Below, piece by piece: positions 40,674 to 54,200 of a stretch of 64,000 nt of DNA. This DNA comes from Hofstenia miamia (Eukaryota; Xenacoelomorpha; Acoela; Hofsteniidae): assembly GCA_900660155.1 (NCBI GenBank), contig CABFPE010000344.1, positions 238,666 to 302,665 of the forward strand. Direction: 5' to 3'. The position numbers and the translations under genes were made by a program. The number at the start of each line of letters is the position of its first letter. Position 1 is the first letter of the stretch. The notes under the pieces are model-generated. The model searched no databases, was not told the DNA's origin, and worked only from the letters and a program-made list of their open reading frames with translations.

Positions 40674-43600
40674 CTAAGAACAGTGTACAGTATATTCAAC
40701 TTCCACTTAATATCAATACAACTTTAACGCAATTGAATCGTAACAAACAGTAACAAGAAATCTGTATTTTATAAGTAAACGTTTAATATTTTATACCCAA
40801 AACGGCATTAGTAAAACCATTTTAGTAAGAACTTTTATGGCGGTCTATAAAGTATTTGAAAGATAAATAGATTGTCGAATATGATCTTTACAAAATATAA
40901 GTCCTCAATTTAAAGTTCTTTATAAAATACCACAATTTCTTCATACAACAAAATATAGGAATATATGCGAGTTGGATGAGCCAAGAATACTATTTAACCA
41001 CAATATGATAATAAATGAGGTTGAATACTTACGATGGCTTGAGGACAAGGGTTTTCTGAATGAAATCAATGGCTTGTTGGGAAACTTGTTCAAACACTGA
41101 CTGAGGGAATTCATAGTTAACTTTAGTGACGTTAAGGAATGTTGATTCTTTTGTATCACCACAAAAAGGTGATAGACCGGTAATCATTACATAGCTCAGT
41201 ACTCCCAAGCTCCTAAACAAAGGCTTAAAATATAAAGTATCAACATAATTTTTGTATTTAAGATATTGCAAGAGCAAGTGATAGGTTTTAAAATTCTGGC
41301 AGGTGACACACTGCATTCGATCAGTTAAAATGTAATTTAAACTATAACTTAATTTAAAAACATTGTTCGATAAGTTTTTAAAATATAGAAATTTAAAAAA
41401 GGCAATAATTAACGATTACAACAAGCAAATTAAATCACAGGAAAATACAACATTTGGACATCTTAAAATTTTCAAATCCAATCCAAAACTCAACATATTT
41501 ACAATTTCACATGTCAGTTGACAAACAAACACGATAGTTGCCCATAAATGTATTCTTAAAAACTTTGATCGAGGCCCGCTTGTTCCGTTTTGTGCACTTA
41601 AAAATTGTAGAATTTATTAGTAAATAAGATGGTCTAAAACAGATGTGCTAATTTCTCAGTGATTTGAGCATATTAAAAAAAAGTCAAAATTTAATTGTTG
41701 CTGTACATCAATAAAGTTGATAATATATTACTTCAAATTCAAAAATTATAGTAATTTTGTTGTTGCCTAAACGAGTAGTCGTATGTCTTTAAATCGAAAC
41801 TGCATAATTAACGGTGGTGTTTTATCTCAAAAAGCAAATATGGGGAAGGAAATATCCAATTGCAGTTGATAACACAAACGCTTATGGAAGTAACTGTTTG
41901 ATGACAGTCATATTGCAAACACGAGTAATAACTTAACAAATCATAACGTTATATATTCCAAAATATATAGAATACAACGAAGAAAACAACTAAAACTACT
42001 AGGGTTTAATGTAGTCTTTAAAGAAATTAAGAATATATTTCGCCTTGATTTTAAATTAGGAGAATTTGGCAAAATATGCAGACATATTGAAATATCATTC
42101 AGTGCAAAGTTTGAGTGAAGAGGGTAAGTTACCAAAATTATGCATAGCTACGATGAAACAAGAAATGTCAGCTACAGTAGAAAACATTGGCTAAGCGCTT
42201 GCGAAAGTTTATGATTACATTTTACAGTGTTTCACAGCCTTTTGTCTTGATGGTTAAAGCCGCATAAGTATACTTGATAAAGAGTCAACGCTTATTGAAC
42301 TTTCTTTTCAATTAGTGTCCAAATGTCAATCAATGATGCTCCAATTCCCCATGACGTCAATTAGCCGCTAACAAGTAAGCACATTCAGGCATCTGATACA
42401 CATTGCAAGTTTGTTTCTATACTATTCTCTACGCAAATTTCAAAATCACGTTTTCTTAACTGAATGTGTGCAGTTATTAAAATGTTGGAATCAGTTTACT
42501 GTGAATTTATGAACATAAACCCATTTATACTTCATTACAGTTAACTATGGAAATATTTTCGATTGTTTCGAACGGTTTTTAATTGCAACTTCTGGTATTT
42601 TATCAAATCGTTTTTTAATTGCCATTTATACTTGGTTAGACAAAAATCTATACTCTTTTCAATGCATTTCCAAATGGATCATTAGGAATTTTATGTACCT
42701 ACATTACACTTCCCTGAATCTTTATTTTTTATGTATTTTTATACATTTTCCAATCAAATGGAGGTTTGCTCTTTTGAGCTGTTTATTATTAATAACGCAA
42801 GGTCATTAAACTTTCTTTCATATTTTAAATAATTTACAATTATATGTTTGCAATGAAAGCATAGAACAAGAATTCAATAAATTCTATGGCTCATTCGCTA
42901 ATATTAGCGTCTGAAATTTGTCAGCCTATGTTAAGTGGCGGAGGTATGCAGTCTGAGATCGCTGTTGTTTGTTTTGTATTTGAGTTAAACATGACAGAGA
43001 TTTATCAGCTAAACCGTTTGTTTAAACGTGTTTGTTGTAATAAGAGTAGTCCATTACTTATTTTATTAAGCGTTCAAGACTCAATTTAATGTGTTCTGCT
43101 TCATATTATAGCATATTCAAAACTAGTTCAATCATGAAATTTTTTAATGTTGATATAAAATATAGAGCAGCAATGAATTGCTACCAATCAACACCAAGAT
43201 AAAGATTCAACAAAATACAAGGCCGAGAAGGCGCCGGCCACAAATTACACATTCGAATTTTCAAAAAAACACCTTTATAAAACCATAGGAAAATCTGAGC
43301 AACTTGGTTAGATAAATAAAATAACCTCATTCACTAAATCTTATCAATTAATCATTTGCATATAGTTAAGTGAAAACGCTTGTCAAAACCTAATTACATG
43401 GAATATTTGCAGAAATCTGCCTTGATTCTAACGAATAAATATGCAGTTGAACGTCGATAATTAAGAACGGCTCGAAATCAGTCAAAACAATTGACATCAA
43501 TTAAGACTGTCTAACGCATTGATCGATTGAAACGATCTCAAAATTCAATTGACCACACGACTCAAATGACGACGCTCCTCATTGTTCAATGTAATCCCAA

Positions 43601-46600
43601 TAAAATAAGACGCATCGTATAATCAGATCTTCAGATAATCTACTTCTTTTTCTATTAATTATACACAGCAGAATGGAATACGAAAAATCATTGTAAATAT
43701 TATATTGGAGGTAAAAATAAATATTTGTAATGCGTTGCTATTGCCATGATAGCATTTTTTAATTATAGCATTTGATGAGAAATATTGTCTGATGGAGACA
43801 GACGTAAAATGCTTCTGAACATAATGAACCTTCAACTACAATTGGAATATTGGTTTTATCTTAGTTTGTACAAGCTGCAGCGACCTATCACTAAAAAAAA
43901 CCTATATATTTGGTTGTTGAATAAGTTCTCGTGGTTTTTGAAGTAATTTAAATATAATATTAAAATGAAAGCATATCAACTAATGACCACCATTACAATC
44001 AATGAGGTTGTGCCATTTTTTAGCCAACTTTGAATGCTGCCAACATAAAACTGTTCTGGTTTCTATTCGAAAAAGTTGCCAAACGGCTGTGATTGATCTC
44101 ATCATCATTTTCGAAGGATTTTCCCTGAAGAGCATTGGATAATAACAAGAAAAGTGGTAGTCCATTGATGTGAGGATGCAGCAAATTTACCCATTTCATA
44201 TCCAGAATATATATATATATATATGCTATATAAATTCAATTTAGTCTATGAGCACTGTGGATGCATTTCAACCACTTATGGGTCACCGTCAGAATACAAT
44301 ACTGGGGCAAATAATACTTTACAAATATTATATGCATGCATTAACTAAAAGAGATAAGTTCGTTTGATATAATTAACTTGCAAATTCAAAATATAATTAT
44401 GATGCCCCTTTTGAAAAAGATTGCTTCTGATATTCTAGTGTTCTTTGTTCTTATGATGTTAAAATTATTTTCTATAAGTTCGTGAGGATTTTGGTAGATT
44501 TCTGTGTTTAAATGTCCACTTTAATATTTTTAAACATCTAGTGTAGTAATTTTGTAGTTTTATTTGCCGCAATATAGAATTCTGACGATGGCCCATAAGT
44601 GATTGAAATGTATCAAGTGGTTATAGGCTAATATATATATATATATATTTGTGTTCGTCTTAAAGTATATGTACACCAGTTGTTAAATGAATTTTTACAT
44701 AGTAGCACATCAACAGACTAACTAGTCTAACAAATGAGTTCAACAATATTTTTCAGCAATGTTTAGTAAAAAATGATATCATTCTTGTTAGATTATATGA
44801 ATAATAATGTATATAATTGCCTGTCTATGTTTAGACAAACTGCGACATTAAAGATCGAAACTATTCCGTAATGTGCAAATTAAATAATTCAAATAATCAA
44901 ACAATCAAAGTGGGAATGTAGAAATGTGAACATGCCTGAAGTACATATAAATGGGAGTTGGTGAAATATATAGGCGTGATTCATTGTTGGAATGACGTGT
45001 TACAGTGGCTAGACAAAACCACAGCGTATAAAACCAAAGAATTCACAGATAAATGGCGATTTTATCTTGTGAATTGTCGACAAGAAATTAATGCATAGTA
45101 TTTGCACTATACAGCGAAATGCGTGAAAAACGTAGGAAATTCATAAAAATAATAAACAGACAGAAATTTGATTACCGCCCAAGTAATCATTTCAAATTGA
45201 AAGTGATAAATAAAAGCCTGCTCAGATAAAACATATTCCAGCATGTTAGCAAAACCATTCACTATGCGCAAACAATTTAGGTGCGAGGTTTCTGTCTACA
45301 AAGGCAGCGTCATTTACGTCTACACCCTCGATTTTCAAAATGAATATTTATCAAACAAATGCTTATGTATTTAAATACATTCAAAATTGGTAAAACGAGC
45401 GTGAACGACGGAATCTGTTAGATAGCAAGTCTATATGAGGTCCGTATTCACCTTTAATTTTTTACCTTCTGTGTCAAAGCCACTCATTCTATAAACTTCT
45501 GGCGGCAATAATTGTAGTGCAAAATTATCTCAGAAAAACAACATCGATTATTAAAATATTTACGTACCTTTGTGGTAATTTGTAACCGGAAAAATACACT
45601 GGTTAAATTTAAATAGGTTAACAGTTAACTTAATGTATTGAATTTTCTATGCTTATGGTAATAAGTTGTGAAATGAGTAATTTCAATATTTTGGGCTACG
45701 GAAGATGTGTGCATTGCATTACATCGACGCAGATCATTGCGGAATGCAAATACACGTCTGTTTATGTTTCCAAAGACTGGAATTTGTCTGAATTTCTCGA
45801 CTGAACTTTGATTGCATATCGTAATGCATCGGAGGGTAAGAACAGATATTTACATTACACAAGATAAACTGAAACTATTTTCTTACAAAAAGTACACAGT
45901 GAGCATGATTAATCTACTACTCGACCAATTTTTTTGAATTGTCTGCCGTTTGGTCAACCCGATGCCATCATTCTTTGAGATTTAACAATCACATTCTGTA
46001 AGCGATGCACTTGGGTTGACGAAAGAAAAATTTTGTACTAGCTAATAACATTTGAAATGGATACTAGTAACGACCAAATCTGGTTCTGTTGTTCTCTAAA
46101 TTTATACATAGATGAAAAATACCATTCAACTTTCCACTTATGATCTCGAAATCGTGTGTCAAAAGATCCAAAAGACGTTCTATTCCTGTGTTGTTACCAT
46201 ATTCATTTTAATCATGTTAAAATCATTCAATGTTTAATGTTTCAATAGCCAATTAGAATAATGTTTAAAGATGGGTTAGCCCACGATGGATCTCTGCCCC
46301 TAAGGCTATGTGATTGGTCAAGCGTGATCTGTCGCATTTTGGTAAAATCGCACGTCTAACCACCGATATAATTAGCGATGTGACGTGATTTTGTAACTTT
46401 TCTTGCTGCCAATCACGTAGTCTAACCGTAGCCTAACATAACATCAAAACTTGACTGAACAAGTGGTGTTGCAAAATATGTTATACTAGTATAACTAATT
46501 TCTTCCCATCATGTCATAATACACTTTATCTTGATATGTCACTGTCATTGTTCAAATTTTTTTAGTGAACATGGCAATCACACCAGACTTGTCAACGAGC

Positions 46601-49600
46601 CGTAATTTCTAAGTTCGGCTCGGCTCGTTTACATTTTGAGTAAGTTCAGCTCGGCTCACCACATAAAATCTTTCAATGAGGCTCGTTTTAGCTCGGTATT
46701 TTTTTAAAATATTGTGCTCTCAGAATTTTTTCCATTGCTCTTCCTATTATTTAATAAACATTTCTAAAATACGATTATAAGCAAGAAATATTGAATGAAA
46801 AAATAAGAAAAATCTGCATAATCAAATTAACAAGCAGCACTAAAAATTTGGTTTGCTTAAAAACGGCTCGGTGTATATCCAATACTCTGCTCAAACGCTC
46901 GGCTCTGCTCGTTGACAAGTGTGAATCACACAATCAATAAAAAATAATCGGAAACAACAACAGTGACAAAGTCAATTGTCAACAACACAAGATGCGAGGC
47001 TCAACACTTTTATAGTTGGTTATTGATTCTGTTTATATTGGAACAAAACATCTGCCCATCGGACAATAACGCATAACAGAGCCTTAACATTGGAACTTAG
47101 TTTCTTGTTAGTAACTGGAATGAAGAGCTGTAATTTCGATGTTTCTAAATTTAGTATAGCTCCCGACATTTTGATTGTTGTTGAAGTATTCACAAAAATC
47201 GTCACACGATCAAAAGTGCCTTACAAGAACTAAGAATGAAAGTGTTGGTGGAACTATGGGCCTGCGAGCTATTGATATTATAAGATAGAGACGAGTTCGT
47301 GTTTCGAGGCGAATTACAAACATATTTAAACTTATTTTTATATAAACTGTGCTACTTTAAATAAATACAGAAATACAACATGTCAAAATAAATGAGAGAA
47401 ACCAAGCCTGATGCCTCACAATTTGAGATAGTGAACGGTCGATGATTCTTTCGAAATTACAAGCAAAAATGAAGAAAATTGATCCCATTTAAGCAAATAT
47501 CGAGTTGGATTCGAATAATCGAAATGTTGAGTTGGGTTTTTGGAGCTTTTAACAGATTTTGTTAAACTTGTGGTAAACGTAATTGCTAACAATATCAATT
47601 TCTAACTTTCGCAAATGTTAAATTAATTTGAACTGTTTCGTATGAAAATTTTCTATTTCATGCCGCCCCTATTTTATTATTGAAATATATTCAAGAAATG
47701 TATTAGTAGCCATATTGTACCCCGGAATTACTCCTAACAAGGTTAGCATATTACCTTTTTCAACTATACAAACTTCATAAAGTTTTATCGATTAATTAAC
47801 ACGTGAAAGAGTTTAATTCTGTCGAAAGAAAGTAAATCGACAAACGATTGATCGAAAGAATTATTTTCTCAAATTTTTTGACAAATTTGTCATAACATTC
47901 TAATAAAACACAGTACTAGCCAAAGGATTAAAAATTTAAAATAACAGTACATACATAGAACCACTGATTGAACATACTACATTTCAATATCAGGCAATGA
48001 TGATCATTTGAATAATTTCTATAATCCTCCCATTTTTTGGAAATTCACATTCTAGTTAGACAGTGAGACTATGGGCAAAGAGTGATGTTATTCCAGTACA
48101 GAGAAATTCCTTCTTCAACTTCATCAACAAAATCTTATCGTCAGAGGATTATCTATTATCACTGACAGCTGTGAATCCTGCTATTGCTCATGGTCAGCCT
48201 CATTTCTTCCATGCCATGGTGCATGAAGTGAGGTTTCAAAAGCATCCGACCTCATGGTAGTGGCTAACAAATGCGAAAATCCTTTATTGTTCTAGAACAG
48301 TAAGAATCAGACGCTACCGAAGCTAGCACGGATAGCTACCAAGGTGTTCTTACAGCATGCATTGAGCAGTAAAAGCGAAAGGAATTTTTCTGTCGCAGGA
48401 GGCATTGTTACCGACAAGAGTGGTGCCCTTGATCCGGAGAGTGTGCAGAAACTAGTTGTTTTGAAGAAGTCTTCTTTTTTGAATAAAACTTGGTTTTTAG
48501 CTTATTTTAGTTTTTTTCAGTTTATTGATTTTATTCCTTGCTTTATGCTTTTAGACGAAAAGTGCTGCGGTAATTGCGGGTTGACTACTCTTTTGAGGTT
48601 GCGGATCGGTTCAAATTGTGGAACGCGGTTTGCAGGTAGGGTCGAGTTGCAAAATCATGACCCGCTTCCAACCTTGATAAAATGTAATTACCAACTTACA
48701 AAATATTGGTATAATGACTACACCTTAATATATATAGATGGGCTAGAGATGTACGCGGTAGAATTTTCTAAAACTTACCGAACATCACCGCAGAAAAACG
48801 AAAGTCATCACGGTATACCGCAATGGCTAGAAAGTTACTACGGTTACCGCAAAATCCTTACTTATGAGAATAGAAACTTAATAGTTAATACAGTTGTACT
48901 GCTAAGCATTCTCTTCGCATAAATTACAAATTCTATCAATATTTGAAATTTATGTTTTTCCTAAAATAGTTAATATTGGCATTTCCAACAGTAATTTTTC
49001 CTTAAATTCACAACGTACTTTCTTTGACCGACGGCGCTACCACATGTTGTGTCACCGCGATATATCGCAATGACCGTTTTCCTAACAGCGACCACATCTC
49101 TAGTATGGGCATGATTAAGTGAAACATATTGCTTATGCATCTTTGTGGATTCTGTTTTATCATCGAAAAATGAAAATTTTCTAATTCGGGGCCCAGAACT
49201 GTAGCTAAGTAATAAAATGCAATGCAATGAAATTTGAAAGAGAATCATAATATGACTTGTCAATGCCTAATAGTATAATCTTTTTAGTATGAAAATCTCA
49301 ATGCTAATCATTTAGTGTACATTATTGAAGACGCAAAGAGGAAGTTTATTAAATTCTCATCGATTCTAAAAGCCTTGAACTTTCAATGTTACGATATCAG
49401 TCGTGACTCTTAGAATACTACAAGAAAAACAAAGAAAAAACATATGAAATATAACCCCATGCATGCCAAATTGTATTTGTGAAATTTTTATTTTTGTTTG
49501 TATTGGTAGGTCATAAATTCAAACGTTCACGCTTGCTTAAAGTCAGGGGTGTGCAACATCATTTGTGAGAGGGCCACCTTCAAGTTTTAAGTGCATGGAG

Positions 49601-51212
49601 GGATAGATTGCCACTTATTTTGTTGCTGACTCTCACAATTACATGCATGTATACACACAAACAAACCTGCATTTAAATAAAAAATTCAAATATGACTTCT
49701 GAAAAATTTACCAAGGGAAACTAGAAATGATTGACCGATGGGATTGTCGCCGGCAGCCGCGAGTTGCAAACCCAACTAGTATACTAGTATATTAGACGAA
49801 AAACTTTGGAAATACGAGACAAATAGATAAATTTTAGTCATTGGTTGGTGATGCAAAAATTATATTTGACCATCATAGACATGAAATGTTTCGAACTTAA
49901 TCAACGTAATCAACATATAAAAAATTAAGCAGTTCAGGTAGCATTCATAAATAATTAAGATTTGAAAACACGAAATATTTCAACTAAGTATATCCTAACA
50001 ACGTATGTGAAAAAGTATACTTCAGCATTTAGTAGAATGGATTAACACGATATAATCATATAATTCAGAAGATAAAGGAGAAAAGATGAAGTTGTTAACC
50101 TTACACAGGTGGGAAACTCCGGTATTTCGAGACCAGAAAACAATACAAGCCCTCACCAGCAAAATTATAAAAGCATTCAGCCAAAAAGTAATAAAACATA
50201 TTTTGCAAATCTTCACTCATAGATGAGATGAAAACCATTCAAAAACCAACGATATTTACGCACATTAATAATAAAGTAAACAAACATTGATTTACAGTTG
50301 AAACTATTATCACAATTGGAAAAGGAGCTAAAAACTATCTAATTTTAAAGTCACATGTTAACACTTGAGAACGGGCCATCGGAAAGGCCGGGGTGGACAA
50401 AACCGCAGCCACTTGAAAATTTAAAGAAAGGCCGGCTAAAACAAATATTTCTTATTATATTACATAATAAGGGAATATTTTGGTTAGTTTGAGAGAAAAC
50501 CCTATTAAAATCTAAAAGTTCAGAACATTTTATTCTTTCAGTAGGCTACTGTATTGCAATTAGAATAGTACTTAAATTAATCTCAGGGGAATCTCTCATT
50601 AATTTTGACTATAAATTGAGTTCACTGTTTTTGATTGTGTATTTTTGTTTCAGTTTTTATGGAACTAACTAGTAATAATATTAACAGAAGCTGTTTACAG
50701 TAAAGACAATTTAATCTGCCGGATTCGCACTTGATAATGTAAGATATTTCAATACATCATAAAAATAAAGAAGCTTTTGAACCCTTGTATTTTTCTAACA
50801 TTGGTGGGACACTCAAAATGAACTTCAACGATTTTTGCTTGCAAACCCAAATGTAAGTTTGACACATCGTGCTGGAAAAGTAATTATGTTTGACTTCACA
50901 AGAAAATTTTAAATATAGTTACTTCTTTATTATTCAATTTTAAGTGAGATTAAATGCCGCAGCAATGCAAACGATAGTGATTGATAATGCTATTCTTAGT
51001 TTAACATAATTTAACTATCATAGAAAATATACAATTAAACCAACTGAAAGGTTCACAACTTAAATTCACTGAAAAACTAATTAAAGTTATGCAAAAAATT
51101 GATAATTAGAAAATATCAAAATTGTACTTTGCCAGAAATAAATTTATAAGAGGTTGAAATTTGCGTTATGCAATATCAGGTCTTTCAATTTTCTATGAAT
51201 AGATTAAATCAG

Positions 51213-51245
<33 letters not shown>

Positions 51246-54200
51246 NNNNNNNNNNNNNNNNNNNNNNNNNNNNNNNNNNNNNNNNNNNNNNNNNNNNNNN
51301 NNNNNNNNNNNNNNNNNNNNNNNNNNNNNNNNNNNNNNNNNNNNNNNNNNNNNNNNNNNNNNNNNNNNNNNNNNNNNNNATTACCGGCCCCGGCATTAAA
51401 TTTCCGGCGGCTCCAATTCTGGTATACTATATATTATAAAAAAACTGAGTTGTCCAAAATAAATTTGACGAGTAACAATCCCTAAAAGTTGGATATGAAA
51501 TAGGTTTCTCTAACAGACCTTGAAATAGTAAGATTCTAAGGAACTTTTAGGTTTAGGACTAGGATATTTTGAAAATTAGATTGGAATAAAATTCAAAGAT
51601 CGCAAACAAAATACCAATTATACAGTTGGTTTGTTTGAATAAAATATTTAGAATCAAATCTCGACAAGCAGTCAACGTCTATCATAGGCCGTTGCTGGGG
51701 GACAGCTGTCACCTGGATGGATGAACGGGTGTGATTTATGAATAAACGGAGAGTGATCTAATGAACCACATGAGAGCAAGGATGTGTTTACATAGAAAGA
51801 GCGGGAAAAGCAAATATCACAATAGGAAAATATACGAGTTTATTTCAAATCGCTCGAGCGTGATATTCCACGTGTGAGTGCGGAAAAAGGTATGTGAGGA
51901 ATTTTATAGCATATAAACACTTACCAAACATCAGCAGCGAGCGAAATCGGTTCATAGTTGAGGATCTCCGGAGCTAAAAATAACCACTCGTAAATAAATA
52001 ATCACAGCATTTATCCAACTACACAAGACATGTATGGCACATCCGTTGGTTTAGTTCATCGCAAAATTCACATTTTAGAAATAGTTCAGTTCAGTCGAAA
52101 TTGCCCTCAAGGAGCACCAATGCAAACAAATAATTCCGGTTTGAAGCAAACGGTCAAATGTTGCTTGTCATTCATATAGCAATGTGAAAGCACGTCCGAT
52201 TAATAATTATTCCATAATATAATGAAAATCTCCAAACTCATTGTTAAATTTAAATATTAGTACAAACTAGGAGTTCAAGGTCTGCAATCCCGAGAATGCA
52301 ATTCAAAATTTTTCCATACTATTCTTAAGTACCGAGACTATTTTACATTTTATGTGTACAGAGAAGGCCCATGCAGACTTATAACACAAATGGGTTTGAG
52401 AGATTTATGCATATATAAATAAACAGATAAGTCTACTGTTGCTTCCATGGACTCTAAACCTTATCATTACATGAACGTCAAGTATCAAGAAAATTTAAAT
52501 ACTTTTCAAAAGTTAAGGATTTTCAAAGAAAATAGTTCATCGTTTCAACTATTTCAGACAGCAATATTCTTTAGTAGAAATTCGATATTCTTTGAAAATG
52601 TGGTGTCCTTTTAAATGAATACCATGTTATTTGGGCTTAAGTCAATGTGTAATTTCGTTGATTATCCTTCACTTGCTTGCATTAGAATGAGTCTTGCCAC
52701 TCTGAATTTTACAGTTATTAAAAAACTCCTAGTACATTGGCAGTTGTCTTTCAAAATTCCAAGAATGGTAACCGAAAAAATCTCGTACGAAATTTTAAGA
52801 ACTCCGAGATTCAATGCCAAATACGAAGCTAAATAATCTTTAAAATGAATCAACACAAATTGACCCGATCCAATTAATTAATCATTAAACAAAAAAGTTC
52901 GAGATTAACATCTTATGAATTTGATGTTCTTTAATCTGCTTCAATATAATTTGAAAAATTTGAGTTTTTTGTAGAATAGTTGCAAATAAACTGCTCTTCA
53001 CTCTTAAATCTTGAGCCGATTCAACTCAATCTTGTGTTGAACAAACGCCGATTTGATTTAAACGTAAACGACCAGTTATCCCTATTAAATTAGCCTAAAG
53101 TTGACCAAGAACACTTTAATAAAGTCCTTTAAATTTGACATATTTGAGGAATCGCAAATTAGTCGAAGGGATTAATATAGAAGAGAAGGCACTGCTTCAT
53201 TCCCACCCACTTAATGACGAATAGCAGACCAAGTTAACTGTCGGGGCTGGTTTTCACATTGATCATCTAATTTCTGACCCGAACTCATAAAAAATGTAAA
53301 TGAATATAACGGACCTTGAGGTAGCTGGCGACGCTCATCTATTCAATATTCTATTCATTGACAATAGTTTAACTCAGAATGTTTAAACAACCATCATTGA
53401 ATTCAGCTTAAAAATAATGAATGGTAGGGTTGTGTCATAATAAAAATATTGAGAACTTCCCACGAAAAACCGCATTGATATTAATTTAGAAACTTCATTC
53501 ACAATTCCATCCCACGTATAAGCTATGACGTTAGTGCCACTACTATGAAACAAGTAGGAAATAAATCAATTGAGAGTGTGAACTGTCTACTGGGACAAAA
53601 TCTATATCAAGATAGCCAATAACTGCAAAATATAGTTGGTGAGCATATATAGAGTCAAAGAATAAATCATACAGCATTTGAGTGGTTCAGCAAAGAAACA
53701 TGGAAAAAATTCAAATTAGTATACAAATATGACATGTATATTTCAAGCGACTTTTTGTCTTTGGATCCTTTCTAAACAATTTTTATATTATAGTGATAGT
53801 TTCTAAAACGTATGCAAACTTTTTATCAAAAATGAGGTAAGTGTTTCTAAACTAAATTTTCCAATTCAAGAGTTTGGTGATAAAAATATGAAATTTTGAG
53901 GCAGAAAACTATTGAGCACTTTGTGATAATCGTATAAAGGGCATAGCAAGGTCACACTTTTAAAAAATAAATATTATGATTAGAATAGAAAGACTAAGTG
54001 GAACGAAAAACAAACGTCATTATGCACTGCCTCGATATTATCTATAATTTAATTAATAAACATTTGAAATGTGCACAATTAAATAATGAGAAGCTATTTA
54101 AATAAAAGGACAATTCATCCACTGCTAAGTGAGGACGTCAGTGCGAAAATGATGTTTTAAACAAAGCCATTAAGATGAATGGAAAGGATGTTCCCACCTG

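Larger units (their letters stand above)
41213..51924 (-). other. 10.7-kb STK17-like intron
   Basis: AT-rich intron containing the mariner remnant, two MITEs, the hAT fragment, a short inverted-repeat element and an N gap at 51246-51379. No further kinase exon seen inside. Confidence 0.7.

Noticed and set aside
49543-49780. hAT-like end CAGGGGTGTGCAAC
   Set aside because: The left end looks typical, but I could not find a matching inverse end with an 8-bp duplication; only GAGTTGCAAACCC is nearby.
53060-53280. Possible mitochondrial rRNA-like fragment (CAGTTATCCCTATT)
   Set aside because: The resemblance is limited to one short word; the flanks do not continue as rRNA on either strand.
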